From: a virus
Length of the DNA stretch: 61,583 nt
Strand: one strand, 5' to 3'
Virus record (IMG/VR): IMGVR_UViG_3300025085_000018
Location: 1 to 61,583 of that record
Shown: positions 52,753 to 61,172 of the stretch, one piece after another
How the letters are laid out: every line of letters begins with the position of its first letter
Position numbering within the stretch: the first letter of the stretch is position 1
Made by a program: the position numbers and the translations under genes
The notes under the pieces: model-generated
Database searches by the model: none
What the model saw: the letters and a program-made list of their open reading frames with translations, nothing else
Told to the model about the DNA's origin: nothing

Positions 52753-54461
52753 GGCATTGGTTCATCATTTATAGCTATAGGCTCATGAGGTATAAAACAA
52801 CCTGACTTTGGCTCCCATTTAAAATGAGCTTCAGCACCGTTCTCACCAAGGTTTTGAAACTTAACTTTAAGAACTTTAGCTTTAACAGTCTTAGCTTCGT
52901 AATCTCTGTGAACTAATATACCGTGATAACTAGCATCGTACCATTCACCACCACCTTTAATATTGTACATTGTAGGTTCTTCAATCTTACCATCTTGTGT
53001 CTTATACATTTTAGTAGGGTGAGCTACAATAAATACTAGTACGTCATATTTTTTAGCAAATATTTCTATCTTAGTTAAATATTCCATAGTATATCTATTA
53101 ACGTCTTCAGTCCTACAGTCTACGTCTCTAACCTTATTATAAGGATCGATAACTAAACATTTAATACCTTTACGTTTTACTAGCTCAGCACCTTTACGTA
53201 ATACAGACTCTAATGTGTAACGTTCCATATCAATATGAAAGTAATTAGTATTGCAATGATCTGCAACTTGGTTCCATTTATCACCGTGTATATCAGCTGC
53301 TGTTGGCATACCCTCCCATGTTTTACGCATTAATTTATGTGCGTGTAAATATGTAGGTTGATTCTCTGGTGATGCAAAAGCTGTTTTCCAGCCATAGTTA
53401 CGATTGTAACCTACAACCATTTGGTCAACAAAATCAGACTTACCACTACTAGGTATCCCAGTAACAGTAATAAACTGGCCGGTATATGTAGAAAAAATAT
53501 CGTCAAAGTTTTGTAAGCCAATTTGATATCCTTTCTTAAAACCATTGCGAACAAAATCCGTAACCTCGTCCTCAATATCTTTAAATGTTGTAACGTTTTC
53601 AAGCGGCACGGGCCTTGCTCCGGTAATACGCTCTTGTAATTTTTCTTTGCCATATGTTATTAAGTATTCGTTAGCATCTTTACAGTCATCAAACGACGCT
53701 AGGTAACAAACTTCAGCTCCAAGCCTACGGACTAATTCTGATTGTAATGCTTGCCCTGCTTCATCTGAGTCAACTGCTAGTATTATTTTTTCTTTGTCTT
53801 CAAAGTAATCTATACAGTTATCAAGATAATCTAAGTTATTACTATTTAACGTAGCTCCATTAGGAACTGATATCGCGTTTTTAATACCAGCTTCATGTAA
53901 AGCTAATACATCCATTTCTCCTTCGGTTATAACACAAGTGTCATAGCCTACTATACTGTTTATATTATAAAATACTTTTTCAGCGCCTTTATATAGTTTA
54001 AAGTTTTTTCTACCGTCTCTATATTTAATGTTAATAAGCTGATCACCCATTATATAATTAAACTGAATTGTATTCTCAGGCTTGCCAGTTTGAGGCATAT
54101 ATTCAGAACCTTCTGTTACACATAAGTCATCTAAGGTTTTCTGTGATATACCTCTTGTTTTAAACCATTCATATACTTTAGATCCTAACTGTTCAGGATC
54201 TGCCACGTGTAACGCGTTGGGCCTAACGTATTCTTTTTCGCTAGCGCCCTTGCGTTGATATGTATGTAATTGAAATGATGTATCACAATTGTGACAAGTA
54301 CCGAGACCCCGTTCCCAATCGTAAGACGCGCATTTTGCCTTTCGATTCTTGGGTTTTCTATCGTGAGAACACAAAGGGCATATACCCTGCTTTTTTCCCT
54401 CTTCAAGCTTATATTGATTGAAATCATCAATCAAGAATCCATTGATCTCTGTTGTCTGCAT
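52743..54461 (-). CDS. T7 gp4-like DNA primase-helicase
   Basis: 572 aa. Zinc finger: Cys28, Cys31, Cys56, Cys59 in CPLC...CHNC. TOPRIM: VITEGEMDVLAL and LAVDSDEAGQ, with the acidic metal residues. Then a RecA-type helicase: Walker A GIPSSGKSDF (about 334-343), Walker B KCLVIDPYN (about 430-438), a VFIVAHPTK motif, and GGGEWYDASYHGILVHRD, like T7 gp4 motif 4. It unwinds DNA at the fork and makes primers. Length equals T7 gp4 (566). No phage DNA polymerase gene is visible, so that gene must lie in the missing part or be taken from the host. Confidence 0.95.
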   Translation of the reverse strand: MQTTEINGFLIDDFNQYKLEEGKKQGICPLCSHDRKPKNRKAKCASYDWERGLGTCHNCDTSFQLHTYQRKGASEKEYVRPNALHVADPEQLGSKVYEWFKTRGISQKTLDDLCVTEGSEYMPQTGKPENTIQFNYIMGDQLINIKYRDGRKNFKLYKGAEKVFYNINSIVGYDTCVITEGEMDVLALHEAGIKNAISVPNGATLNSNNLDYLDNCIDYFEDKEKIILAVDSDEAGQALQSELVRRLGAEVCYLASFDDCKDANEYLITYGKEKLQERITGARPVPLENVTTFKDIEDEVTDFVRNGFKKGYQIGLQNFDDIFSTYTGQFITVTGIPSSGKSDFVDQMVVGYNRNYGWKTAFASPENQPTYLHAHKLMRKTWEGMPTAADIHGDKWNQVADHCNTNYFHIDMERYTLESVLRKGAELVKRKGIKCLVIDPYNKVRDVDCRTEDVNRYTMEYLTKIEIFAKKYDVLVFIVAHPTKMYKTQDGKIEEPTMYNIKGGGEWYDASYHGILVHRDYEAKTVKAKVLKVKFQNLGENGAEAHFKWEPKSGCFIPHEPIAINDEPMPWE

Positions 54462-54479
54462 TTAATTTAATTTAATTTA

Positions 54480-54566
54480 TTATTCCTCGTCCCTACAGTC
54501 TGGGCATATATCACAAAATAGATATTCATCTAGTGTCATGCCTTCTCCACATATTTCACACTCCAT
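54480..54566 (-). CDS. Tiny zinc-ribbon-like protein (28 aa)
   Basis: Reads MECEICGEGMTLDEYLFCDI, ending CPDCRDEE. Two CxxC pairs (C3/C6 and C21/C24) are typical zinc-ribbon knuckles. Its ATG overlaps the SSB gene stop (TAATG). Too short for standard gene finders; found from packing and cysteine pattern. Confidence 0.7.
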   Translation of the reverse strand: MECEICGEGMTLDEYLFCDICPDCRDEE

Positions 54567-54874
54567 TAAAACGGTAGGTCATCAGCTGGAGCAGCCGCTT
54601 GAGCAACTTGCTGAGGCTGATCTTGTCTTGGTGCTGCAGCCACGTTGTCACCGTTAGTCCATACTACTTGTACGTTACCTAAATAAACCTTAGGTGTTTT
54701 AGTTTCTCTTTCTTCTTTAGACTGAGCTACAACTATAGGTCCTTGGTTTCCGAACTGATCAGGCTCGTCGTTTACTGTAATTGTTATAGGTAGGTATTTA
54801 CCTTTTTTACCTTCTATGATCTTTGTTTTATCAATGTTATTTAAATTGATACTTGCTTTAATAATACTTGCCAT
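54566..54874 (-). CDS. Single-stranded DNA-binding protein
   Basis: 102 aa, OB-like beta pattern: IIKASINLNNIDKTKIIEG, YLPITITVNDEPDQFG, IVVAQSKEERETKTPKVYLGNVQVVW. The end APADDLPF is an acidic tip of the SSB type (like DDDIPF), which recruits replication partners. Located between the helicase and the recombination genes. Short for SSB; sequence divergence makes subfamily uncertain. Confidence 0.8.
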   Translation of the reverse strand: MASIIKASINLNNIDKTKIIEGKKGKYLPITITVNDEPDQFGNQGPIVVAQSKEERETKTPKVYLGNVQVVWTNGDNVAAAPRQDQPQQVAQAAAPADDLPF

Positions 54875-54876
54875 AA

Positions 54877-55608
54877 TTATAATGTTTTGTTAATAAAATA
54901 TTGAGATGGATCAAAGCCTTCAGACTTGTAAAATAATTCATAAGCCTGTACCGCTCTTTCAACTTTGTCTCTACCTCTTTCATAAAAATCTGTTGAGCAG
55001 TCAAAAATACCTATTTGACCTGTATTTTTGTCTATAGCTATAAATATCATTTCATAGCCAAATAGTTTACTATAAATATAAGCTTGACTGTCATAATTGT
55101 ACTTAGAAGCTGACCATTTAAACTTCTGAAGATCTGCTGTCGTTTTTAAATCGATAATCAGTTTTTCATCATGGTTTACAATATCAGCTTTACCTTTCCA
55201 TTTATGTCCTTCTAGCTCTGTAATGCCTGGTCTTTCATATTCTACATTACCAAGTCTAATCAGTTCTTCACATACTTTATTAGACATCATTTTGTCTGTT
55301 AATTTTTCTATGTTATCAACCTCATGTTGTAGTAAGCATAATTCTCCTCCGGACATCTCCTTATAAGCCTTAGTATTTCTAGTTGTTGCTTCTATTATCT
55401 TAAACTTTTTAAGCTTGTCTGGCTCAAGTATAGCTGTATGAAAATATCCGCCTACTAAAAATGCTGGTCTAGCCTCTGAAGCTTTACCAAGGTTTAAAGG
55501 GTTTGTAAGTAAAGTAGAGATATCAGAATTACTAAGGTACTTTTTACCAAAATCACCGTAGTAGTGTTCATCTGATTCTAACTTTTTTAATACATCTTCT
55601 TTTTTCAT
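54877..55608 (-). CDS. PD-(D/E)XK exonuclease (recombination, RecE/RecB-like)
   Basis: 243 aa: LSNSDISTLLTNPLNLG and AFLVGGYFHTAIL begin a fold seen in phage exonucleases; the catalytic core is GHKWKGKADIVNHDEKLIIDLKTTADLQKFKWSASKYNYDSQAYIY with Asp, Asp, Lys at GKADIV and IDLKTT, and the Gln-Tyr helix. It likely degrades one strand of double-stranded DNA, giving a substrate for the ERF protein in the next gene (stop/start overlap). Together: a phage recombination pair. Confidence 0.85.
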   Translation of the reverse strand: MKKEDVLKKLESDEHYYGDFGKKYLSNSDISTLLTNPLNLGKASEARPAFLVGGYFHTAILEPDKLKKFKIIEATTRNTKAYKEMSGGELCLLQHEVDNIEKLTDKMMSNKVCEELIRLGNVEYERPGITELEGHKWKGKADIVNHDEKLIIDLKTTADLQKFKWSASKYNYDSQAYIYSKLFGYEMIFIAIDKNTGQIGIFDCSTDFYERGRDKVERAVQAYELFYKSEGFDPSQYFINKTL

Positions 55609-56162
55609 TATAGTGTTGTTAATTGTTGTTCTACCTCTTGTGATAGACTATATTTGGCTTTAATAGCCGCTACTTTACCGCCTGCTTTTACATAATCCTT
55701 TGCTTTAGCAAATGCTGGATCTTTAGTTGAGGTTAAAGTTGGTTTGTTTGTTTTTGGTACAAATTTCTTTTTACCGTGATCATTTGTAGCGTCACTATCA
55801 GCTGTATCATCAATCAAGAATAAATTACCTAACGCATACTTTTTTGCATAAGAAGACGCTGAACCAAATTGCTGAGGTACGTTCATACCTTTTTGGTTTA
55901 AGTCAACACCTACAATAGCTGTAGCGCTTATACTGTTTTCACCATCACTTACGTTTGCAGTAGACTGCATCATAGGTAATGGATCAACACTGATAATTTC
56001 TTCATTGATCGTTACTGATACTCCTAACTCTAATAGAAAGGGTTTAGTTGCTTCTAGGATGTCTTCGGCTGATCTGAAGTTATACTTGCCGAAGGAGTTA
56101 AATCTACTTTTCTTCGATTTAAACTTTGTTTGGATTGTCGCTAATTTTTCGTTTATGTTCAT
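55608..56162 (-). CDS. ERF-family single-strand annealing protein
   Basis: 184 aa. FGKYNFRSAEDILEATKPFLLELGVSVTI, then QQFGSASSYAKKYALGNLFLIDDTADSDA match the ERF pattern (the QxxGSxxSYxxKYxLxxLF motif). Pairs with the exonuclease encoded immediately downstream (overlap 1 nt). It anneals complementary ssDNA during recombination. The C-terminus is a linker with a small helical domain (FAKAKDYVKAGGKVAAIKAKY). Confidence 0.9.
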   Translation of the reverse strand: MNINEKLATIQTKFKSKKSRFNSFGKYNFRSAEDILEATKPFLLELGVSVTINEEIISVDPLPMMQSTANVSDGENSISATAIVGVDLNQKGMNVPQQFGSASSYAKKYALGNLFLIDDTADSDATNDHGKKKFVPKTNKPTLTSTKDPAFAKAKDYVKAGGKVAAIKAKYSLSQEVEQQLTTL

Positions 56163-56227
56163 TCGTTTGTTTTTAAAATTGCTTATTTATATAATTACAT
56201 ATTTAATTACTGTTTTACACAGGTAAA

Positions 56228-56983
56228 CTAAAGATAATCAAGCACTTGCGAGTGATCTACATTATCTATTAATTTTTGTACAGCTTGCTTTTTTAGCTCA
56301 GATACACGTACATAATCACTAACACCTACTATGTTTAATTCTTTAGCTATTGCTTTTGCTGAATACTTATCACAGTCTAAACCGTAAGACATTCTTAACA
56401 CTTCATATTCATTGTGAGTTAAATGCTTCTGCATAAGACTCTTTAAATACAAGTTCATTAACTGTATGTTATAAGGTTCTGACTTATCTGCTATTTGATA
56501 CATCATATTTTCTTCATCATCATTTGTAACTTGTGCATCTATTGATAAAAATATACTATTGAAAAATATTTCTACCATCTTTTTATCTTTAGGATTTTTA
56601 CGCATGTTATTAAGCTGATGCTCAGGTATTCTCATATCACCTCTATTTCTGTCTATTGCTCTACGTATAGCTCCTTTAATTCTTTTAGATAAAAAAGATT
56701 TTAATGTTTTTTCTATGTCTTCTGATTCACCTAACATATTCCAATCTATTTTATCAACAGCTTTTGTTAATCCTGAACAACCTTCTTGTATTATATCGTT
56801 TATACTCATAACACCTGAAGCTTGCTGTGTTGTTGAAAACTTACGGCCTAGGTTTTCTACCAAAGGCATAAATTTTATTATAAGTTCTTTTCGTGTATAT
56901 TTATCATAAGGTTTATCATCGGGCATAGACTTCTTAACATCTTCCTTATATCTTATATAGTTTTGTACGTTATATTTCTTCAT
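56228..56983 (-). CDS. Phage RNA polymerase sigma-70-like factor
   Basis: 251 aa. Region 2: SINDIIQEGCSGLTKAVDKIDW and FLSKRIKGAIRRAIDRNRGDMRIPEHQ (about 60-125) match the sigma-70 core-binding and -10 region, with the ARxxxDRN style of -10 recognition. Region 4: LTHNEYEVLRMSYGLDCDKYSAKAIAKELNIVGVSDYVRVSELKKQAVQKL (about 187-237, split here) is an HTH. The region between is short and acidic. It probably redirects host polymerase to late phage promoters. It is encoded in the leftward operon next to an HTH regulator. Confidence 0.9.
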   Translation of the reverse strand: MKKYNVQNYIRYKEDVKKSMPDDKPYDKYTRKELIIKFMPLVENLGRKFSTTQQASGVMSINDIIQEGCSGLTKAVDKIDWNMLGESEDIEKTLKSFLSKRIKGAIRRAIDRNRGDMRIPEHQLNNMRKNPKDKKMVEIFFNSIFLSIDAQVTNDDEENMMYQIADKSEPYNIQLMNLYLKSLMQKHLTHNEYEVLRMSYGLDCDKYSAKAIAKELNIVGVSDYVRVSELKKQAVQKLIDNVDHSQVLDYL

Positions 56984-57584
56984 TTAATATTTGTTTTTCA
57001 TTTCTTAAAATATTGTTTAAATTACGTTGTACAGTTCTTGTAGAACAATTTAATAGCCCTGCAACTCTACCCCATGTTATATTTTTACCTGTTTCGTTTA
57101 AATCTAACATGCATTGATATATGTTTTCTTCATCAACTCTACTAGATCTACCTATTAGCTTACCTACGATACTCATTTTCTCACTAGGTGTTAAACCGCT
57201 ATAGTCTTTAAATATTATTTTACGTTTCTTATTTACAGGAGGTTCACCACCTATAACAAATACATCATCTATCATCTGTTGTAATTTTTTATCACTAATA
57301 AAAAACGTAACAAATCCATTGTTTTTATCTGCTATAAATTCATATACATGTGAAGGTAGTAAACCATTGTCCTGATTTAAATAATATAATACTAAGAAAT
57401 GCCACTTTAAAGATCTATAAGTTGTGATCTTTGCTTTACTTCGAAACAAGTGATAACATTCGTATGTACCATTTTCATAGTACTTATACAAAGCGGTTTC
57501 TTCAGTTGGTTTATCGTTAATAGGATCTTGTCGATACCTTATTTTACGATCATTCAACCATTTCATGTTTCTATCTTGTGACAT
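56970..57584 (-). CDS. HTH protein upstream of sigma gene
   Basis: 204 aa. C-terminal part GKNITWGRVAGLLNCSTRTVQRNLNNIL is a clear helix-turn-helix. The N-terminal part is unknown (YECYHLFRSKAKITTYRSLKWHFLVLYYLNQDNG), with a middle KLIGRSSRVDEENIYQCML. Overlaps the sigma gene by 14 nt. It may regulate early transcription, or serve with the sigma factor as a switch. Confidence 0.8.
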   Translation of the reverse strand: MSQDRNMKWLNDRKIRYRQDPINDKPTEETALYKYYENGTYECYHLFRSKAKITTYRSLKWHFLVLYYLNQDNGLLPSHVYEFIADKNNGFVTFFISDKKLQQMIDDVFVIGGEPPVNKKRKIIFKDYSGLTPSEKMSIVGKLIGRSSRVDEENIYQCMLDLNETGKNITWGRVAGLLNCSTRTVQRNLNNILRNEKQILNEEI

Positions 57585-57706
57585 TAGCCTCTTACTTTAT
57601 TATCTTTACGGGCTTTTGTCACCCTTGGTTTTCTAAAATTTTTAATTTTATCTTGTATACCAAATAAATTGGTACTAATTAAATGTATTGCTTGTTTTCT
57701 ACTCAT
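57584..57706 (-). CDS. Small basic protein (40 aa)
   Basis: MSRKQAIHLISTNLFGIQDK, then IKNFRKPRVTKARKDNKVRG. Its stop overlaps the ATG of the HTH gene (TAATG). Basic tail rich in Lys and Arg; nucleic-acid binding possible. Too short for family assignment. Confidence 0.65.
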   Translation of the reverse strand: MSRKQAIHLISTNLFGIQDKIKNFRKPRVTKARKDNKVRG

Positions 57707-58037
57707 TTATAATTGTTATTTTAACGTTATTCCATTTGCCTCCTTTTACGTCTTTATTCACAAGGAAGTCTATTCTTTTTTTCCATCTTTTATTCATACG
57801 GTCTTCAACAGTCCATTCACCACTCAACTGTCCTGCTCCTTCAACACAAACTTTAGTTCCAAACACAAACCCGTGTTTTTCTAGATCCCTAGATACCGCT
57901 ATCCAGCGATGTCCTTGAGGATTAGCTTCATTAATTGTTTTTAATGATGCTGTAGTTAAATAATCTGCGTTTGTTTGAGCAGGATCAGCATGGTATATGG
58001 TTGCTACTACCGTCATGTATAGCATAAATAATTTCAT
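57699..58037 (-). CDS. 3D-domain (double-psi beta-barrel) secreted protein
   Basis: 112 aa. Start MKLFMLYMTVVATIYHADPAQ resembles a signal sequence. The mature part has the 3D-domain order: an Asp in AQTNADYLTTASLKTINEANPQGHRWIAVSRDL, then FGTKVCVEG, GEWTVEDRMNKRWKKRIDFLV, so the three Asp residues for peptidoglycan cutting are present. Such domains occur in lytic transglycosylases and RlpA-like proteins. An early cell-wall enzyme could loosen the wall or block further infection. It overlaps both neighbours. Confidence 0.8.
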   Translation of the reverse strand: MKLFMLYMTVVATIYHADPAQTNADYLTTASLKTINEANPQGHRWIAVSRDLEKHGFVFGTKVCVEGAGQLSGEWTVEDRMNKRWKKRIDFLVNKDVKGGKWNNVKITIINE

Positions 58038-58503
58038 GTGGTCTAAATTTAAATTCTTCGTTTTTATTAGCTACTGTATACTTATCTTGTTCATAATAAT
58101 TCCAATAAGCTGTTACGCTACAATCTGGAACTTTGTGATGGTCTGGCATACATTGAGGAGGTTCTGTAAAAGTACTGTCCGGTATTGCTGGTGGTAATTG
58201 TTTTAAAACGTTTTTGCATTTAATAATTGTTAAGTGTGTTTTGTTATATCTTTTAGTATATTCCTTACCTAGTGCAATCATGTGATCGTATAACCACATG
58301 TATTGACTAGAGTTTTGCCTACACCATATGGTAGACGGATGATTGTAATGTGCTTTTTTATAAGGTACATTATCTCCGTTACCATAATGATGATGAGCTG
58401 TACAGAGCATTTGAGCTGATTCTAGTATCATTTTAACTTTATGTTTATCATAGAAATAGCTTGCAGCTTTTGCAGGATCTTTATGTAAATAAAATATATT
58501 CAT
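57985..58503 (-). CDS. Conserved MNIFYL-type phage protein
   Basis: 172 aa. MNIFYLHKDPAKAASYFYDKHKVKMILESAQMLCTAHHHYG, YKKAHYNHPSTIWCRQNSSQYMWLYDHM and PPQCMPDHHKVPDCSVTAYWNYYEQDKY form a pattern I have seen in many phage proteins that resemble pyrimidine-dimer glycosylase-like proteins. The His/Cys-rich N-terminal part may bind metal. I do not assign a function. It overlaps the 3D protein start by 53 nt, which is long for this genome. Confidence 0.75.
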   Translation of the reverse strand: MNIFYLHKDPAKAASYFYDKHKVKMILESAQMLCTAHHHYGNGDNVPYKKAHYNHPSTIWCRQNSSQYMWLYDHMIALGKEYTKRYNKTHLTIIKCKNVLKQLPPAIPDSTFTEPPQCMPDHHKVPDCSVTAYWNYYEQDKYTVANKNEEFKFRPHEIIYAIHDGSSNHIPC

Positions 58504-58610
58504 TAGTATCTTCGTTTGCTTGTTCTGTTATAATGTGCATCTAATAATAAGTGTACTACCTCTTCGCTTATCATATTGTCATTGTATAGTTGGTATATTA
58601 ACTTACTCAT
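58503..58610 (-). CDS. Tiny protein (35 aa)
   Basis: MSKLIYQLYNDNMISEEVVH, then LLLDAHYNRTSKRRY. Stop overlaps the ATG of the previous-type gene by TAATG, and its start overlaps the ligase stop by 8 nt. Helical, acidic middle and basic end. Confidence 0.6.
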   Translation of the reverse strand: MSKLIYQLYNDNMISEEVVHLLLDAHYNRTSKRRY

Positions 58611-59445
58611 AATTACGTATAGCTTTAAATTGTGGATGTCTGTAACTACCTGCTGGAGTACGTTCGAAATATGTAAACGTAGCTGTTTTGCCTATATAGT
58701 CATGAATATTATTTAGTATATTGGTTAACATACTATAGTCATAGCCCTTACCTGGAGGACAACCGAACTCTATGCCTTCATCATCAATCATTAAGAACTT
58801 ACCTAACGTGCCTGTACGCTTACCTTTACCTGGCACATAGCCTACAATAGTAGCCTCTGTGTCATGAAAGTCTTTGAACTTTTGTAAATTGTAAGAACGC
58901 TTACGTTGATAAGGCTCATCTAGACGTAGTATAGAACCTTCGTAACCATCTTTTAAATTGGTTTCATGTAATTCTTTAGCGCCTTTGTAAGAATATACGA
59001 GCTTAGTAGGTACGTATTTTACACAATAAGAATAAAAATCACTACAAACAAGGTTGTTCATACGTGAGCTGTAGTTTTCTTGTGTATTAGCATAGTCGTA
59101 GCAATGAAATTGTACTAGTTTAGCAGCCTCAGATCTGTCTAGATCAGTTGGTTTAGTTTTTCTGACTAATGATATAATCTTATTGAAATCGTCTCTTAGA
59201 TCATGATTATACAATTCACCGTCTAGTATCATGTCTGGATTTAAGTCAAATGAAGGTTTTAAATCTTCTAGTATGTGAGCTATATTTAGCCACGGTTTAC
59301 CTGTACGAGAGTATGCATATACTTCACCTTTGTCATTTAACTGAATTATACAGCGAACGCCGTCTAATTTTGGTTGCATAAATACTTTCTCGGACCAGTC
59401 GATTGGTTTTTTGTCGACTTTGTATGCGAGCATTGGTTTTATCAT
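58603..59445 (-). CDS. ATP-dependent DNA ligase
   Basis: 280 aa, short T7-like form. Nucleotidyl-transfer Lys26 in KLDGVR; ILDGELY (motif III), DGYEGSILR (motif IV), LQKFKDFHDTEATIVG (motif V) and the OB-fold end (GKTATFTYFERTPAGSYRHPQFKAIR). Seals nicks after replication. Its gene is in the first part of the leftward operon. Confidence 0.95.
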   Translation of the reverse strand: MIKPMLAYKVDKKPIDWSEKVFMQPKLDGVRCIIQLNDKGEVYAYSRTGKPWLNIAHILEDLKPSFDLNPDMILDGELYNHDLRDDFNKIISLVRKTKPTDLDRSEAAKLVQFHCYDYANTQENYSSRMNNLVCSDFYSYCVKYVPTKLVYSYKGAKELHETNLKDGYEGSILRLDEPYQRKRSYNLQKFKDFHDTEATIVGYVPGKGKRTGTLGKFLMIDDEGIEFGCPPGKGYDYSMLTNILNNIHDYIGKTATFTYFERTPAGSYRHPQFKAIRNYE

Positions 59446-59446
59446 A

Positions 59447-59689
59447 TTATTTAAATTTATTTAGTTTATTTTCTATTACTGCTATTCTGTTTTTAATTCT
59501 TTCACACTGACTATAGTTTTCTTTTTTTAGATTATAATCTAATTCTGTCATAGCTTGTGCTAATTGAGTTAATAATAACTGTTCTTCTGTTTCTTCATCT
59601 TCTAAAGATACTAATTCACTTTGAATTATACCTTCTAGCACTAATTCAGAAACTTTTTGTGCTATTTTGTTAATTTCATCATCTGTCAT
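59447..59689 (-). CDS. Small helical protein
   Basis: 80 aa, start chosen at MTDDEINKIAQKVSELVLEG (59689), because the longer in-frame start would run into the upstream gene. Helical, with heptads (LTQLAQAMTELDYNLKKENYSQCERIKNRIAVIENKL). Function unknown; it ends 1 nt before the ligase start. Confidence 0.7.
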   Translation of the reverse strand: MTDDEINKIAQKVSELVLEGIIQSELVSLEDEETEEQLLLTQLAQAMTELDYNLKKENYSQCERIKNRIAVIENKLNKFK

Positions 59690-59696
59690 ATATATA

Positions 59697-60167
59697 TTAT
59701 CTAATTTTATCTGTATTTTGTTTGTAAAAATTCCAATCAGTGTAATCCATGTTGTTATCATACTTTTCTATAACTTTATCTACAGGTAAAACAAAAACGT
59801 TTACTTGTTTATAATTGTTATAGCAACTTATCCATACATCAGGCTTACCTGTCCATAGTATATAAGTGTAATGATGATCAATACTTTTTACACTAGGATA
59901 TAAATATTGACTATTGTAATGAAAATCTTTAACTAAGTGTGATGCTATTCGTGATCCATCACCAAAGTTAGTAAATCCTTGATCTTGCTGCATATGCTTT
60001 ACCCAATTAGCTAACTGTACACCCTGCCATTGAGGGTAACCGTCGTGATGTAAATACATATTTACATAGCTTTTGTCACGTAATAAAGCTGGTTCGCATG
60101 CAAAACCTAGTTCGTTGTGTTCAGCATCTGACCTGTCTACAACCATTGTTAAGTTTCTTGTACTCAT
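59697..60167 (-). CDS. Conserved phage protein, unknown function
   Basis: 156 aa. MSTRNLTMVVDRSDAEH, KSYVNMYLHHDGYPQWQGVQLANWVKHM, FGDGSRIASHLVKDF and HHYTYILWTGKPDVWISC look like a compact fold. The motif NMYLHHDGYP.WQGVQLANW recurs in marine phages as an unnamed protein. Starts just before the tRNA gene and possibly early expressed. Confidence 0.75.
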   Translation of the reverse strand: MSTRNLTMVVDRSDAEHNELGFACEPALLRDKSYVNMYLHHDGYPQWQGVQLANWVKHMQQDQGFTNFGDGSRIASHLVKDFHYNSQYLYPSVKSIDHHYTYILWTGKPDVWISCYNNYKQVNVFVLPVDKVIEKYDNNMDYTDWNFYKQNTDKIR

Positions 60168-60187
60168 TGTTTATTATTTAATATTAG

Positions 60188-60261
60188 GTGCGCAGGGAGG
60201 ATTCGAACCTCCGACCTCGAGTTTATGAGACTCGCGAGCTAACCATCTGCTCTACCGCGCA
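60188..60261 (-). tRNA. tRNA with anticodon CAU (Met or Ile2)
   Basis: Clover-leaf on the minus strand: acceptor TGCGCGG with CTGCGCA (one G-T), D-arm GAGC/GCTC, anticodon arm CGAGT-CTCATAA-ACTCG with anticodon CAT, T-arm GGAGG-TTCGAAT-CCTCC. First pair is T-A, not the C/A mismatch of initiator tRNA, so elongator Met or Ile (after lysidine change) is expected. No CCA is encoded (CCTA follows). Confidence 0.9.
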
Positions 60262-60266
60262 ATTAC

Positions 60267-60728
60267 TTATAATTTTTGTTCTACGTAACCTTCGTCAATA
60301 AGAACGTCTATTATTTCTTGTTCTTGTATCTCACAAATACTTTGATATATTTCACTAAACATATCGCTTAGCCAATATTCATCTGTGAAATCACTAGCTA
60401 CGTATATTTCTTCGCAACTACCATCTCTTATAGCACTTTCTAATTCTGTTGATAAACCACCGTCATAGTAGTGCACATGTTCGTTTACACATATGTTTCT
60501 ATCGTCATATGTAGCTATAAAAACTTCATAACCATCTGCTGTTGTTTCAGGATATACATAGTAATCTGCATTACTAGTATAATCATCGTGCATAATAACG
60601 TCATAGTATTTTAATACTGTTGATTTTATAAAATCTTCATCGCTTATTCTATCGTCGTCTGACGTAGGAAAGCCTAGTTTTATCATTTTTGATTCAACTA
60701 TCTCGTCTGTAATAATTTTTTTACTCAT
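60267..60728 (-). CDS. Acidic hypothetical protein
   Basis: 153 aa, very acidic. MSKKIITDEIVESKMIKLGFPTS, YTSNADYYVYPETTADGYEVFIATYDDRNICVNEH and SCEEIYVASDFTDEYWLSDMFSEIYQ. Acidic early proteins of phages often mimic DNA or inhibit host enzymes, but nothing proves this here. Confidence 0.7.
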   Translation of the reverse strand: MSKKIITDEIVESKMIKLGFPTSDDDRISDEDFIKSTVLKYYDVIMHDDYTSNADYYVYPETTADGYEVFIATYDDRNICVNEHVHYYDGGLSTELESAIRDGSCEEIYVASDFTDEYWLSDMFSEIYQSICEIQEQEIIDVLIDEGYVEQKL

Positions 60729-60939
60729 TTAATTCTATTAATTTTGCAATATGACTCCATACTTGCAGTTCTACTTTAGTGCCTCTGTATACACTCCTTA
60801 ATTCTTCTATAGTTATACCACCTGTGAGTCCGTTTTTTAAGTCGTCTTTAAGCTTATCAATCTCAATTTTAAGCATTGTGATTTTAGCAAAAGCTTTTCT
60901 TGACGCTCTTTGTGATATTTCGTAGTTTGAAACTCTCAT
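60721..60939 (-). CDS. Small helical protein
   Basis: 72 aa: MRVSNYEISQRASRKAFAKITML, then KIEIDKLKDDLKNGLTGGI and ELRSVYRGTKVELQVWSHIAKLIELN. Coiled-coil-like. Overlaps both neighbours (8 nt; 1 nt). Function unknown. Confidence 0.7.
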   Translation of the reverse strand: MRVSNYEISQRASRKAFAKITMLKIEIDKLKDDLKNGLTGGITIEELRSVYRGTKVELQVWSHIAKLIELNE

Positions 60940-61172
60940 TACTTTACGATTTTGTTACCATACATAAAGCTTAAATTGTCTAGTTTCCAAGAATCTAGAT
61001 CACCATATGTCAATAGATCTCTAACCTCGTCAATTGTTAGTTCTGACCACATTAACTTTGACATTAACGTGTACTTTAATCTTTTAGCTGAGCTGTATTT
61101 TCTTGCGCTAGCTTGTAAACTTGTTTTAACGTCGGGCAATAGATTGTCGTAGACGGTTTTCATTTTTGTCAT
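60939..61172 (-). CDS. Small early protein
   Basis: 77 aa: MTKMKTVYDNLLPDVKTSLQ, ASARKYSSAKRLKYTLMSKLMW, ELTIDEVRDLLTYGDLDSWKLD. First protein gene of the leftward operon in this window; an alternative start is Met4 at 61163. Function unknown. Confidence 0.65.
   Translation of the reverse strand: MTKMKTVYDNLLPDVKTSLQASARKYSSAKRLKYTLMSKLMWSELTIDEVRDLLTYGDLDSWKLDNLSFMYGNKIVK

Noticed and set aside
56970-57584. Lysogeny repressor
   Set aside because: There is an HTH, but no integrase, excisionase or attachment site, and the rest is a lytic-type layout.
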